Below, one piece after another: positions 24,024 to 32,528 of a stretch of DNA of 64,000 bases. The first letter of the stretch is position 1; every line of letters begins with the position of its first letter. A program made the position numbers and the translations under genes. The notes beneath the pieces are model-generated. The model made no database searches, was not told the origin of the DNA, and was given only the letters and a program-made list of their open reading frames with translations. The DNA is taken from NCBI RefSeq assembly GCF_014648855.1, contig NZ_BMRX01000021.1:1-64000 (forward strand), in the 5' to 3' direction. Source of the DNA: Streptomyces parvulus. Lineage in GTDB: Bacteria; Actinomycetota; Actinomycetes; Streptomycetales; Streptomycetaceae.

Positions 24024-26253
24024 GCCGGCGCCTCCGGGCGTCTATGAGCATCTCCTGGACGTTGCGCAGGGGCTGGCCGTCCGCGTCGGTCGCGTGCCGG
24101 GTCCACTCGCCGTCCGGGCCGAGGTGCCAGGAGGCGGTGCCGTCGGACATACCGGTCTCGAGGAGCCGGTTCAGGGCCGCCCGGTGGGCCGGGTCGGTGA
24201 CCCGGACCAGGGCCTCTATCCGGCGGTCGAGGTTGCGGTGCATCATGTCGGCGCTGCCGAACCAGACCTCCGGTTCGCCGCCGTTGCCGAAGGCGAAGAC
24301 CCGGGAGTGTTCGAGGAAGCGGCCCAGGACCGAGCGGACCCTGATGTTCTCCGACAGGCCCTCCACGCCCGGGCGCACCGCGCAGATGCCGCGCACCCAC
24401 ACGTCGACGGGGACGCCGGCCTGGGACGCCCGGTAGCAGGCGTCGACCACGGCCTCGTCGACCATCGAGTTGACCTTGATGCGTATGTACGCGGGGCGGC
24501 CGGCGTGGTGGTGCTGGATCTCCTTGTGTATCCGGGAGACCAGGCCGTCGCGCAGGGACTTGGGCGCGACCAGGAGGCGGCGGTAGGTCTCGCGGCGCGA
24601 GTAGCCGGAGAGGCGGTTGAACAGGTCGGAGAGGTCCGCGCCGACCTGCGGGTCCGCGGTGAGCAGGCCGAGGTCCTCGTACAGGCGGGCCGTCTTCGGG
24701 TGGTAGTTGCCGGTGCCCACGTGGCTGTAGCGGCGCAGGGTCTCGCCCTCCTGGCGGACCACCAGGGACAGCTTGCAGTGGGTCTTCAGGCCGACCAGGC
24801 CGTAGACCACGTGGCAGCCGGCCTCCTCCAGCTTGCGGGCCCACTTGATGTTCGCGTGCTCGTCGAAGCGGGCCTTGATCTCCACCAGGACGAGGACCTG
24901 CTTGCCCGACTCGGCCGCGTCGATCAGCGCGTCCACTATCGGGGAGTCGCCCGAGGTGCGGTACAGCGTCTGCTTGATCGCGAGGACGTCCGGGTCGGCC
25001 GCGGCCTGCTCCAGGAAGGCCTGCACGGAGGTCGAGAAGGAGTCGTACGGGTGGTGCAGGAGGACGTCCCTGCTGCGCAGCGCGGCGAAGATGTCGGGCG
25101 CGGAGGCGGACTCCACCTCGGCCAGGTCGCGGTGGGTGCCGGCGACGAACTTCGGGTACTTCAGCTCGGGGCGGTCCAGGCTGTGGATGCGGAAGAGGCC
25201 GGTGAGGTCCAGGGGGCCGGGGAGGGGGTAGACCTCCGCCTCGCCGATCTTCAGCTCGCGGACGAGGAGGTCCAGGACCTCGCGGTCCACGCTCTCCTCG
25301 ACCTCCAGGCGGACGGGCGGGCCGAAGCGGCGCCGCATCAGCTCCTTCTCGAGGGCCTGGAGGAGGTTCTCGGCGTCGTCCTCCTCGACCTCCAGGTCCT
25401 CGTTGCGGGTGAGGCGGAAGGCGTGGTGCTCCAGGACCTCCATGCCGGGGAACAGCTCTTCCAGGTGGGCGGCGATGACGTCCTCGATGGGGACGTAGCG
25501 GCCCGGGGAGGCCTCCAGGAAGCGGGAGAGCAGCGGCGGGACCTTGACGCGGGCGAAGTGGCGGTGGCCCGTGACGGGGTTGCGGACGACGACCGCGAGG
25601 TTGAGGGACAGGCCCGAGATGTACGGGAAGGGGTGGGCCGGGTCGACCGCGAGGGGGGTGAGGACCGGGAAGATCTGGTGCCGGAAGAGCGTGAAGAGGC
25701 GGGCCTGCTCCTTCTCGGCCAGCTCGCTCCAGCGGACGAGGTGGATGCCCTCCTCGGCGAGCGCGGGGGCGACGTCCTCGTGGAAGCAGGCGGCGTGGCG
25801 GGCCATGAGCTCGCGCGAGCGGGCCCAGATCATGTCCAGCACCTCGCGGGGCTGGAGGCCGGAGGCGGAGCGGGTGGCTACGCCGGTCGCGATGCGGCGC
25901 TTGAGGCCGGCGACGCGGACCATGAAGAACTCGTCCAGGTTGCTGGCGAAGATCGCGAGGAAGTTGGCCCGCTCCAGGAGGGGGGTGTTCGGGTCCTCGG
26001 CGAGTTCGAGGACGCGTTCGTTGAAGGCGAGCCAGCTGCGTTCGCGGTCGAGGAAGCGGCCCTGCGGGAGCTGGGCGCCGCCGGCCTGGGACTCCTCCGA
26101 CTCCTCGTACGCGTCGAGGTCGGCGTCGATGTCGGGTTCCAGGTCGGAGACCGTGGCGGCCACGGTGTGGGAGCGGTGCGCGGCGATGGAGCCCACGGAG
26201 GGCTGGGTGTGCTGGACCTGCTGGACCTCTGCCTGGCTCTTCGGCTGCCTCAT
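24004..26253 (-). CDS. ppk: Polyphosphate kinase Ppk1
   Basis: The 749-aa enzyme reversibly transfers the ATP gamma-phosphate to polyphosphate. It has the PPK1 N-terminal domain (RFLDRERSWLAFNERVLELA), the middle domain and the two PLD-like catalytic domains. The autophosphorylated His is in the YSHVGTGNYHPKTARLYEDL motif, and a second His lies in the HRNLDRRIE region. The start at 26253 (MRQPKSQAEV) has GGAAGA 8 bases ahead; an ATG at 26328 would add 25 residues but lacks a ribosome-binding site. I looked for a PHO box upstream and saw none convincing. Confidence 0.95.
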   Translation of the reverse strand: MRQPKSQAEVQQVQHTQPSVGSIAAHRSHTVAATVSDLEPDIDADLDAYEESEESQAGGAQLPQGRFLDRERSWLAFNERVLELAEDPNTPLLERANFLAIFASNLDEFFMVRVAGLKRRIATGVATRSASGLQPREVLDMIWARSRELMARHAACFHEDVAPALAEEGIHLVRWSELAEKEQARLFTLFRHQIFPVLTPLAVDPAHPFPYISGLSLNLAVVVRNPVTGHRHFARVKVPPLLSRFLEASPGRYVPIEDVIAAHLEELFPGMEVLEHHAFRLTRNEDLEVEEDDAENLLQALEKELMRRRFGPPVRLEVEESVDREVLDLLVRELKIGEAEVYPLPGPLDLTGLFRIHSLDRPELKYPKFVAGTHRDLAEVESASAPDIFAALRSRDVLLHHPYDSFSTSVQAFLEQAAADPDVLAIKQTLYRTSGDSPIVDALIDAAESGKQVLVLVEIKARFDEHANIKWARKLEEAGCHVVYGLVGLKTHCKLSLVVRQEGETLRRYSHVGTGNYHPKTARLYEDLGLLTADPQVGADLSDLFNRLSGYSRRETYRRLLVAPKSLRDGLVSRIHKEIQHHHAGRPAYIRIKVNSMVDEAVVDACYRASQAGVPVDVWVRGICAVRPGVEGLSENIRVRSVLGRFLEHSRVFAFGNGGEPEVWFGSADMMHRNLDRRIEALVRVTDPAHRAALNRLLETGMSDGTASWHLGPDGEWTRHATDADGQPLRNVQEMLIDARRRRRGTATP

Positions 26254-26657
26254 GAACCCATTCTTCCGCGCCGGGCGCCGGACAGGCGCGTCGGAGGGCA
26301 CGGAATGCTCTGGCTCGGTGGGCTGCATTGGGTGAGGGTCGCAAGGGAGTCTGAATCGATGGTTACGGGGACATGACGTGTGGGGAAGCGGCTTGCCTCC
26401 GGCGGTTGTGGGTGCGATGCCTGCGGGGTGCCTCCGGCGGTTGGGGGTGCGATGCCTGCGGCGGCCTGTGGCTGGTTCGGTGGGGGTGCGTGTAGCGCGG
26501 TGCGGTGCGTTTGGGGTCGGGGGTGCGCCGGGGGGTGTCCGTCTTCGGAACGGCGCGGAATCGGTGTCTCAAGATCCCAGGGGCGTTGACGCGCCAACCG
26601 CTGCGGGCGGACACCCCCCGGCACACCCCCTTCTCGCCGTCCGCGGCTCTCCCACCC

Positions 26658-26711
26658 AGCTGCGGGCAGTCGTGCCGCTGGGGCGGCACGGGTGGGCGCA
26701 GCGGCACCCCG
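26658..26711 (-). repeat. Dispersed palindromic element, copy 2 (inverted)
   Basis: All 54 bases match the reverse complement of 14011-14064, and similarity continues for about 30 bases beyond position 26711. The internal hairpin GTGCCGC-TGGG-GCGGCAC is retained. Confidence 0.8.
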
Positions 26712-26744
26712 TTACGCCGGGTTGCGTCACCCACCCCCGGCCCG

Positions 26745-26848
26745 CACCCACGCCGGGTGACCAGGGAACGCCGGCCCGCGTCACCCGCCACCCACGCCGG
26801 GTGACCAGGGAACGCCGGCCCGCGTCACCCGCCACCCACGCCGGGTGA
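26745..26848 (+). repeat. 44-bp tandem repeat, about 2.4 copies
   Basis: Units begin at 26745, 26789 and 26833, each starting CACCCACGCCGGGTGA. The first two full units are nearly identical. Each junction forms the inverted repeat GTCACCCG...CGGGTGAC. The repeat adjoins the dispersed element. Confidence 0.85.
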
Positions 26849-26935
26849 CGCCGCACCCCGGGGCGCCGCACCCCGTGGAGCGGCCCGCAGGGTGGGGGCG
26901 TGAACCGATCCGGGGGGCTCGTGCGATGAGGGGAC

Positions 26936-27478
26936 GTGAGTGAGACGAGAAGCGACGGGGAGCTGCTGCGGGCCGTCGCGGGGGACGGTGACCGGCGGGC
27001 GTTCGAGGAGCTGTACCGCCGGTACGCGCCCTGGCTGACCGCCCGCATGCGCAGCCGCTGCGCGGATCCCGGCGTCGTCGACGACGTGGTGCAGGAGACG
27101 TTCCTCGCGGTGTGGCGCGGCAGCGCGCGGTACCGGCACGACGGGGACGTGGCCGGGTGGCTGTGGCGCATCGGGTCGCGGCGGCTCGTGGACGTGCTGC
27201 GCGGCGACGGGGCGCGGGGCCGGCTGCGGCAGGCGCTCGCGCGGCTGCGGCACCGGGACGAGGTCTCGGCGGAGGAGCGCGTCCTCGCCGGGGTCGAGCA
27301 CGGCGACCTCGCCGGCGCGCTCGTACGGCTCTCGCCCGAGCTGCGCGCGGTGCTCCAGGCGACCGTCGTCGACGGGCTGACCACCCGCGAGGCGGCGGTC
27401 CTGCTCGGCATTCCGCCGGGCACGGTCAAGACGCGGGCCATGCGGGCCCGCCGGCAGTTGCGGGAGGCGCTGGCATGA
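26936..27478 (+). CDS. ECF RNA polymerase sigma factor
   Basis: The 180-aa ECF sigma has region 2 (about 20-85: FEELYRRYAPWL, DDVVQETFLAVWR) and region 4 (about 125-178: SPELRAVLQATVVDGLTTREAA, IPPGTVKTRAMRARRQL). The GTG start has GAGGGG closely upstream. The stop overlaps the ATG of the anti-sigma gene (ATGA). The likely regulon includes its own operon and the downstream ABC exporter. Confidence 0.93.
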   Translation: MSETRSDGELLRAVAGDGDRRAFEELYRRYAPWLTARMRSRCADPGVVDDVVQETFLAVWRGSARYRHDGDVAGWLWRIGSRRLVDVLRGDGARGRLRQALARLRHRDEVSAEERVLAGVEHGDLAGALVRLSPELRAVLQATVVDGLTTREAAVLLGIPPGTVKTRAMRARRQLREALA

Positions 27479-28320
27479 GTGACGTGGACGGATGGCATGT
27501 CGCGGAGGGCGATCTGCGGGACTACGCCCGCGGGGAGCTGGCGGTGCCCCTGCTGTGGTCCGCCGACGCCCATCTGACCGGGTGCGCCCACTGCCGGGGC
27601 GTGCTGGCCGAACTGAGTGATCCCGCCGCGCTGGACGCGGGGTGGGAGCGGCTCGACGCCGAGCTGGACGCGCCCCGGCCGGGGTGGTTCGAGGGGCTGC
27701 TCGTGCGGTGCGGGGTCGGTGACGGCACCGCGCGGCTGCTTGCGGCCACGCCCGTGCTGCGCCGGTCCTGGTTCGGTGCCGTCGCCGCCGTGCTGGTGAC
27801 GACCTTCCTCGTCGCCTTCTCGGCCGGTGCCGTCGAGCGGCCCGCCCTGTTCCTGGCGCTGGCCCCGCTGCTGCCGCTGGCCGGCGTGGCCGTCGCCTAC
27901 GGGCCCGTCATGGACCCCACGTACGAGATGGCCGTCGTCGCGCCGGTGCACGGCTTCCGGCTGCTGATGATCCGTACCGTCGCCGTGCTGGTCGTGGCGC
28001 TCGGGGTGAACGGGCTCGCCTCCCTGGCCATGCCCGGGTACGGGCTGACCGCGCTGGCCTGGCTGCTGCCGGGGCTCGCGCTCACCACGGCCGGGCTGGC
28101 GCTGACGCCCCGGCTCGGGCCGGTGGGCGGGCCGGTGGCGGTGGGCGCGGTGTGGGTGGCGTTGCTGGTCCTCGCCAGTGCGGAGCGGGGGGCCGGCGCT
28201 CCGCTCGCGCCCTTCACCGCGGCCGGGCAGGGCGTGTCCGCGGGGCTCGTGCTGGTCGGTGCCGGGTTCCTGTTCGTCTTCCGGGACCGGTTCGACGTGC
28301 TCGGGCGGGGGGCCGTGTGA
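27475..28320 (+). CDS. Zinc-finger anti-sigma factor, membrane-bound
   Basis: The 281-aa protein starts with a ZAS-type zinc-binding region (HLTGCAHCRGVLAEL, a His-x3-Cys-x2-Cys motif at about 34-41). Six or so membrane segments follow from residue 100 on. It would hold the overlapping ECF sigma at the membrane and release it on a signal. The polytopic C-terminal half is larger than in single-TM anti-sigmas and may itself sense membrane stress or transport. The ATG at 27475 overlaps the sigma stop. Confidence 0.85.
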   Translation: MSDVDGWHVAEGDLRDYARGELAVPLLWSADAHLTGCAHCRGVLAELSDPAALDAGWERLDAELDAPRPGWFEGLLVRCGVGDGTARLLAATPVLRRSWFGAVAAVLVTTFLVAFSAGAVERPALFLALAPLLPLAGVAVAYGPVMDPTYEMAVVAPVHGFRLLMIRTVAVLVVALGVNGLASLAMPGYGLTALAWLLPGLALTTAGLALTPRLGPVGGPVAVGAVWVALLVLASAERGAGAPLAPFTAAGQGVSAGLVLVGAGFLFVFRDRFDVLGRGAV

Positions 28321-28366
28321 GTTCGGCGGACGGATTTTCGATCTTCTTCTTGTACAGGAGTGACGT

Positions 28367-29233
28367 ATGACCCCCACTGTGTCCGCGTCCGGGCTCAGCC
28401 TCCACTACGGGCGCACCCGCGCCCTCGACGACGTGTCGCTGCGGCTCACCCCGGGCGTCACCGGGCTGCTTGGGCCCAACGGGGCCGGGAAGACCACCCT
28501 GTTGCGCGTGCTCGCCACCGCCGTGCCCGCCGACCGCGGCGCCTTCACCGTGCTCGGGCACGACCCGGCGACCTCGCGCGGACGGCAGGAGGTGCGGCGC
28601 CGGCTCGGCTATCTGCCGCAGACCCCCGGTTTCCACCCGGACTTCACCGCCTTCGAGTTCGTCGACTACGTCGCGATCCTCAAGGAGCTGGCCGGGCGCG
28701 GGGAACGGCATCGGGAGGTGCGGCGGGTGCTGGACGAGGTCGGGCTCCGGGACGTGCGGGGGCGGCGGATCAGGAAGCTGTCCGGCGGCATGCGGCAGCG
28801 GGTCGCGCTCGCCGCCGCCCTGGTGGGTGATCCGGGGTTCCTGGTGCTGGACGAACCCACCGTCGGCCTCGACCCCGAGCAGCGGATGCGGTTCCGGGAG
28901 CTGATCGCCGGGGCCGGCGAGGGGCGGACCGTGCTGCTGTCCACCCACCAGACCGAGGACGTGGCGATGCTCTGCCACCGGGTCGTCGTCATGGCCCGGG
29001 GCGCGGTGCGGTTCGACGGGACGCCCGCCGAGCTGACCGCCCGTGCGGGAGGGCGGGTGTGGAGCAGTGCCGGCCGGGATCCGGGTGCGAAGGCCGGGTG
29101 GCGGACCGGAGGGGGATCCTTCCGGAACGTGGGGGACCCGCCCGCCGGGGCCGAACTGGCCGAACCCACCCTGGAGGACGGCTACCTGCTCGTCCTCGAC
29201 GGCGACGGCGACACGGCGGAGGTGGCCGCGTGA
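28367..29233 (+). CDS. ABC transporter ATP-binding protein
   Basis: The 288-aa ABC ATPase has Walker A GPNGAGKTT, signature LSGGMRQR, Walker B FLVLDEPT and His-loop STHQTED. The type is that of ABC-2 drug and lipid exporters. Its C-terminal 60 residues are an unusual Gly/Arg-rich tail. AGGAG lies 7 bases before the ATG. The stop overlaps the next start (GTGA), linking it to the two membrane proteins downstream. Confidence 0.92.
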   Translation: MTPTVSASGLSLHYGRTRALDDVSLRLTPGVTGLLGPNGAGKTTLLRVLATAVPADRGAFTVLGHDPATSRGRQEVRRRLGYLPQTPGFHPDFTAFEFVDYVAILKELAGRGERHREVRRVLDEVGLRDVRGRRIRKLSGGMRQRVALAAALVGDPGFLVLDEPTVGLDPEQRMRFRELIAGAGEGRTVLLSTHQTEDVAMLCHRVVVMARGAVRFDGTPAELTARAGGRVWSSAGRDPGAKAGWRTGGGSFRNVGDPPAGAELAEPTLEDGYLLVLDGDGDTAEVAA

Positions 29234-30744
29234 GCGCCGTGGCCGTCGACGCGCCGGTCGGTGCGGGGACCGGGGCGCGGGGCTCCTCGAACGGGGCGCT
29301 GCTCGCGCTCGCGCGGTTCGAGGCGCGCCGGCTGCTGACCAGGGTCCCCGTGGTCGTGGCCTTCGTGGCGTACGCCGCCTGGATCGTCTGGCACACGCCG
29401 GGATCCTGGGACGGCCACCCCGCCCTCCAGGAAGCCGACCGGGACACCCAGGCCATGCCGATGCTCGTCGGCCTCGCCGTCCTGGTGTCCGCCAACTTCG
29501 CGGCGCTGCGCCCCGTACGGCACGGCACCGAGCAGCACCTCGGGGTGCTGGCGATGCCGGCCTGGCGCCGTACGGCCGCGCACGCGCTGTCCGTCGTGCC
29601 GGCCGCCCTGCTCACCGCGGTGTGCGTGGGCGGGCAGTTCACCTGGGAGGCGCTCAAGCCGGGGGCCGTCGGGCACGGTTCGCCGGCCGAGCTGGCCGCG
29701 GGCCCGCTGGTGGTGCTGGCGGCCGGGACGATCGGCGTGCTGGTGGCCTCGCTGGTGCGCTCACCGGTCGCCGCCCCGCTGCTGGTGGTGCCGTTGCTGT
29801 ACCTGCTCGTCCTGGGTTCGGGCTCGGGCGGCGCGGACGGCGTGTCCTGGCTGGCGCCGGTCGTCGTGCAGAGCGGCGGCGACGCCCTGCCCTCCGGCCT
29901 GCTGGGGCGGCCCGCCGCCTGGCACGCCCTCTACCTGGCCGGTATCGCCCTGTGCGCGGCCTTCCTCGCGCTGCTGCGCGCCGGCGGACGGAACGTCGCC
30001 GTCCGTACGGGCGTCGCCCTGACCCTGGCCCTGGCGGTGGCCGGCGGCGTCCTCCAGGCCCGGGGCGCGCAGCCGTCGCCGGAGCTGACCGCGGCCCGCG
30101 AGCGTGCCGTCTCGGACCCCGCGCTGCGGTGCACCGAGCGCGGCAGGTCCACGTACTGCGCCTTCCCCGAGTGGGCGCCCCGCGTCGGTGTCTGGGCCGG
30201 GGTGGTCGACCGGGTCCAGGCGCTGGCCGGGGGAACCGCGCGCGAACGGCGGCTCGTCGTGGGCCAGCGGATCGGGGCGGCCGATCTGGTCAGCGACGCC
30301 GCGGTCCCGCCGCGGAGCGAGCCGGGCCGGGTGACGGTGGGCACCGCCTGGGGCGGCAACCGGGTGCCCGAGTTCTCCAGCGCCGTCGCCGCCGTCCTCG
30401 TCACGGGCAGCGAGAAGGCGGGCGGTGAGCTGTGCGACGGGCGGATGGTCACCCTCATGTGGCTCTCCCTGAGCTGGCAGGACGACCCGATGGACGCCCT
30501 GCGCCGGGTCCGGCTGGACGACAGTGTGAGCGGGTCCGCGATCGTGCTGTCGCCGACCGAGCCGCTGTCCATGACGGAGGGCCAGACGGACGTCGTACGG
30601 CGGCTGCTGGAGAAGCCGGCCGGCGGGACCGGGGAGCGGGTGAAGGCGCACTGGGACGAGCTGACCGAGCCCGGCGTCACCACCGCCCGCGCCGCCGAAC
30701 TGCTCGGCGTGGCCGGGCCGCGGGAGGCGGACTCGTGCGAGTAG
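29230..30744 (+). CDS. ABC exporter membrane subunit with extracytoplasmic domain
   Basis: The 504-aa protein has about six membrane segments within residues 25-275 (FVAYAAWIVWH, PMLVGLAVLVSANFAAL, GIALCAAFLALLRAGG). A large hydrophilic domain of about 215 residues follows, with Cys residues (LRCTERGRSTYCAFPEWAP) that could form a disulfide. It is likely the permease of the preceding ATPase. The GTG start overlaps the ATPase stop. The substrate is unknown. Confidence 0.82.
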   Translation: MSAVAVDAPVGAGTGARGSSNGALLALARFEARRLLTRVPVVVAFVAYAAWIVWHTPGSWDGHPALQEADRDTQAMPMLVGLAVLVSANFAALRPVRHGTEQHLGVLAMPAWRRTAAHALSVVPAALLTAVCVGGQFTWEALKPGAVGHGSPAELAAGPLVVLAAGTIGVLVASLVRSPVAAPLLVVPLLYLLVLGSGSGGADGVSWLAPVVVQSGGDALPSGLLGRPAAWHALYLAGIALCAAFLALLRAGGRNVAVRTGVALTLALAVAGGVLQARGAQPSPELTAARERAVSDPALRCTERGRSTYCAFPEWAPRVGVWAGVVDRVQALAGGTARERRLVVGQRIGAADLVSDAAVPPRSEPGRVTVGTAWGGNRVPEFSSAVAAVLVTGSEKAGGELCDGRMVTLMWLSLSWQDDPMDALRRVRLDDSVSGSAIVLSPTEPLSMTEGQTDVVRRLLEKPAGGTGERVKAHWDELTEPGVTTARAAELLGVAGPREADSCE

Positions 30745-31379
30745 CGGCGGTGGACCTGGCCGGCGCGGTGTGGCGCACGCTGCCCCGGCGGGTACTGGCG
30801 GCGGCGGGCGCGCTCGGCCTGCTGATCGCCGCCGTGCCGGCCGCCACCGGGGCGGAGCCGACGCCCTGGCAGACGCTGACGCTGCTGCGCGGCGTCGCTC
30901 TCACCGGCGCCCTCGGGCTGGCCTTCCTCCTGGACGATCCCGCCCGGCACCTCACCGCCCCCGTGCCCGTCCGGCGTCCCGTCCGGCAGGCGCTGCGGGT
31001 GGCCCTGGTCGCGCCGCTCGCCGCGCTGTGGTGGACGGCCGCGCTGCTGCTCGTCCCCTCGGCCTCGCGGCCCCCGGCCGGCGCCATCACCCTGGAGGCG
31101 GCGGTGGTCGCCCTGCTGGCGCTCGCCGGTGCCGCCGCCGCGGTACGGCTGACGGAGGGGGCGCGGCCCGGGCCGGCCGTCGCGGCGGCGCTGCTCCTCG
31201 CGGCCGTCCTCGCGCCGCTGTCGCTGCCGGAGGACTGGGCGCTGTTCGTCGCGCCCGGCGATCCCCGGTGGGCGGCCGCGCACGACCGGTGGGCGGTGCT
31301 GCTCGCCGGGGCGGTCGTGGCGGGGGCGTGGTGCGGGCCGGAGCCGCTCGGGCGCCGCCGGTGGCGCGGGGCCGGATGA
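30735..31379 (+). CDS. Polytopic membrane protein, second exporter subunit
   Basis: The 214-aa protein has about six hydrophobic segments rich in Ala/Leu and no recognisable catalytic motif. It overlaps the upstream permease gene by 10 bases and is the last gene of the sigma/anti-sigma/ABC operon. It is probably a small permease partner. The GTG start at 30735 gives MRVAAVDLAGAVWRTLPRRV. Confidence 0.8.
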   Translation: MRVAAVDLAGAVWRTLPRRVLAAAGALGLLIAAVPAATGAEPTPWQTLTLLRGVALTGALGLAFLLDDPARHLTAPVPVRRPVRQALRVALVAPLAALWWTAALLLVPSASRPPAGAITLEAAVVALLALAGAAAAVRLTEGARPGPAVAAALLLAAVLAPLSLPEDWALFVAPGDPRWAAAHDRWAVLLAGAVVAGAWCGPEPLGRRRWRGAG

Positions 31380-31386
31380 GGGCGGG

Positions 31387-32313
31387 TCAGGACTCCGTGC
31401 GGTACATCAGGTCCGTCTCGTGGGTGACGAAGCCCAGGCGCTCGTAGACCGACACGGCGGCCTTGTTGTCGCCGTCGACGTACAGCATCGCCGTGGGCAG
31501 TCCCCGCTCCGCCAGGTGCCGCAGGCCGATGGTGGTCAGGGCCTTGCCCAGGCCGCCGCCCTGCACGTCGGGCCGGATGCCGAGGACGTACACCTCGCCC
31601 AGGCGCTCCTCGGCGTGCACCTTGGTCCAGTGGAAGCCGATCAGCTCGCCCGCCCGCTCGGCGAGGAAGAAGCCGGCCGGGTCGAACCACTCCTCGGCCT
31701 CGCGGTCGTCGAGGTCCCGCTGGGTGAGGGAGCCCTGCTCGGGGTGGTGGGCGAAGGCGGCCGCGTTCACCGCGAGCCAGGCCGCGTCGTCCCGGCCGGG
31801 CACGAAGGTGCGGACGGTGACGCCGTCGGGCAGCCGCGGGTCCGGCAGGTCGAGGCCGGCCAACGGGCGGCGCATCTGGCGCAGTTCCCGGAACAGGGTG
31901 AGGCCGAGCACCTGCGCGAGGTGCCGGGCGGCGGAGTGGCCGCCGTGCGCCCAGACCCGCAGCCGCTTGCCGGAGGCGGCGAGCAGCGCGGAGCCCAGGG
32001 CCCGCCCGTGTCCCCGGCCCCGGTGCGCGGGGTGGACGACCAGCTCGGCGGCCGGCGGCTCGATGGGGTCGGAGCCCTCCAGCTGCGCGTAGCCGACCAG
32101 TTCGCCGTCGACGGTGAGCAGCAGGTGCGCGACGCCCTCCCGGGCGGGACCGCGCAGGTGCAGCCGCCCCTGCTCGGACACGGCGTGCTGCCCGTCGTTC
32201 CGGGCCGCCTCCCCGAGCAGTGCGAGGACCGCCTCGGTCTGCTCCGGGGTCAGTTCGGCGAGGGTGTCGATCGAGCGGGGGCGGCCGGGCCGCGCGGAGT
32301 CGTCGCTGGTCAT
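31387..32313 (-). CDS. mshD: Mycothiol acetyltransferase MshD
   Basis: The 308-aa protein is a tandem of two GNAT domains, as in MshD, which acetylates Cys-GlcN-Ins in the last step of mycothiol synthesis. The C-terminal domain has the acetyl-CoA motif VYVLGIRPDVQGGGLGKALT and the ending YVDGDNKAAVSVYERLGF. The ATG at 32313 (MTSDDSARPG) is preceded by a TACCCT -10-like hexamer ending 7 bases upstream, suggesting a leaderless mRNA. It faces the ABC operon tail, 7 bases apart. Confidence 0.92.
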   Translation of the reverse strand: MTSDDSARPGRPRSIDTLAELTPEQTEAVLALLGEAARNDGQHAVSEQGRLHLRGPAREGVAHLLLTVDGELVGYAQLEGSDPIEPPAAELVVHPAHRGRGHGRALGSALLAASGKRLRVWAHGGHSAARHLAQVLGLTLFRELRQMRRPLAGLDLPDPRLPDGVTVRTFVPGRDDAAWLAVNAAAFAHHPEQGSLTQRDLDDREAEEWFDPAGFFLAERAGELIGFHWTKVHAEERLGEVYVLGIRPDVQGGGLGKALTTIGLRHLAERGLPTAMLYVDGDNKAAVSVYERLGFVTHETDLMYRTES

Positions 32314-32528
32314 GCGTACGAGGGTAAAGGGCGGGTGGGGCAAAGCGGCGGCAGTCGCGGGAGCGGGCGGCGCGGACGCGCGGGCAGGGGTACGGGCCAC
32401 GCCCTTCGGCAAGGTAAACCAGGATGTAACCCGGAACCCCCTGTCGCGCTACGCGCGTTGACCCTAGGCTGCCGCTCCGACGAGCCGTCCCTCAGCGGCT
32501 CGCGCCACGCACACCCACAGGGGGGCGC

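Larger units (their letters stand above)
26254..26935. other. Interspersed-repeat intergenic region between ppk and the ECF sigma gene
   Basis: About 680 bases lie between divergent genes. They hold a short repeat of GGCTTGCCTCCGGCGG-like sequence (CCTCCGGCGGTTG[TG]GGGTGCGATGCCTGCGG twice, about 26395-26462), the inverted copy of the 54-bp element, and a 44-bp tandem repeat. No credible gene is seen. TGAACC at 26901 and GCGATG at 26923 could be an ECF-type promoter for the sigma gene, at low certainty. Confidence 0.7.

Noticed and set aside
23519..26344. 941-codon minus-strand frame across ppk and the CHAD gene
   Set aside because: It is the +1/-1 shadow of ppk, rich in Pro/Arg, with no domain.
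26329..26400. PHO box upstream of ppk
   Set aside because: No run of 11-base GTTCAC-like repeats could be found by eye on either strand.
26745..26848. Possible CRISPR array
   Set aside because: The 44-base units are contiguous with no unique spacers, fewer than three full copies exist, and no cas genes are near. It is a simple tandem repeat.
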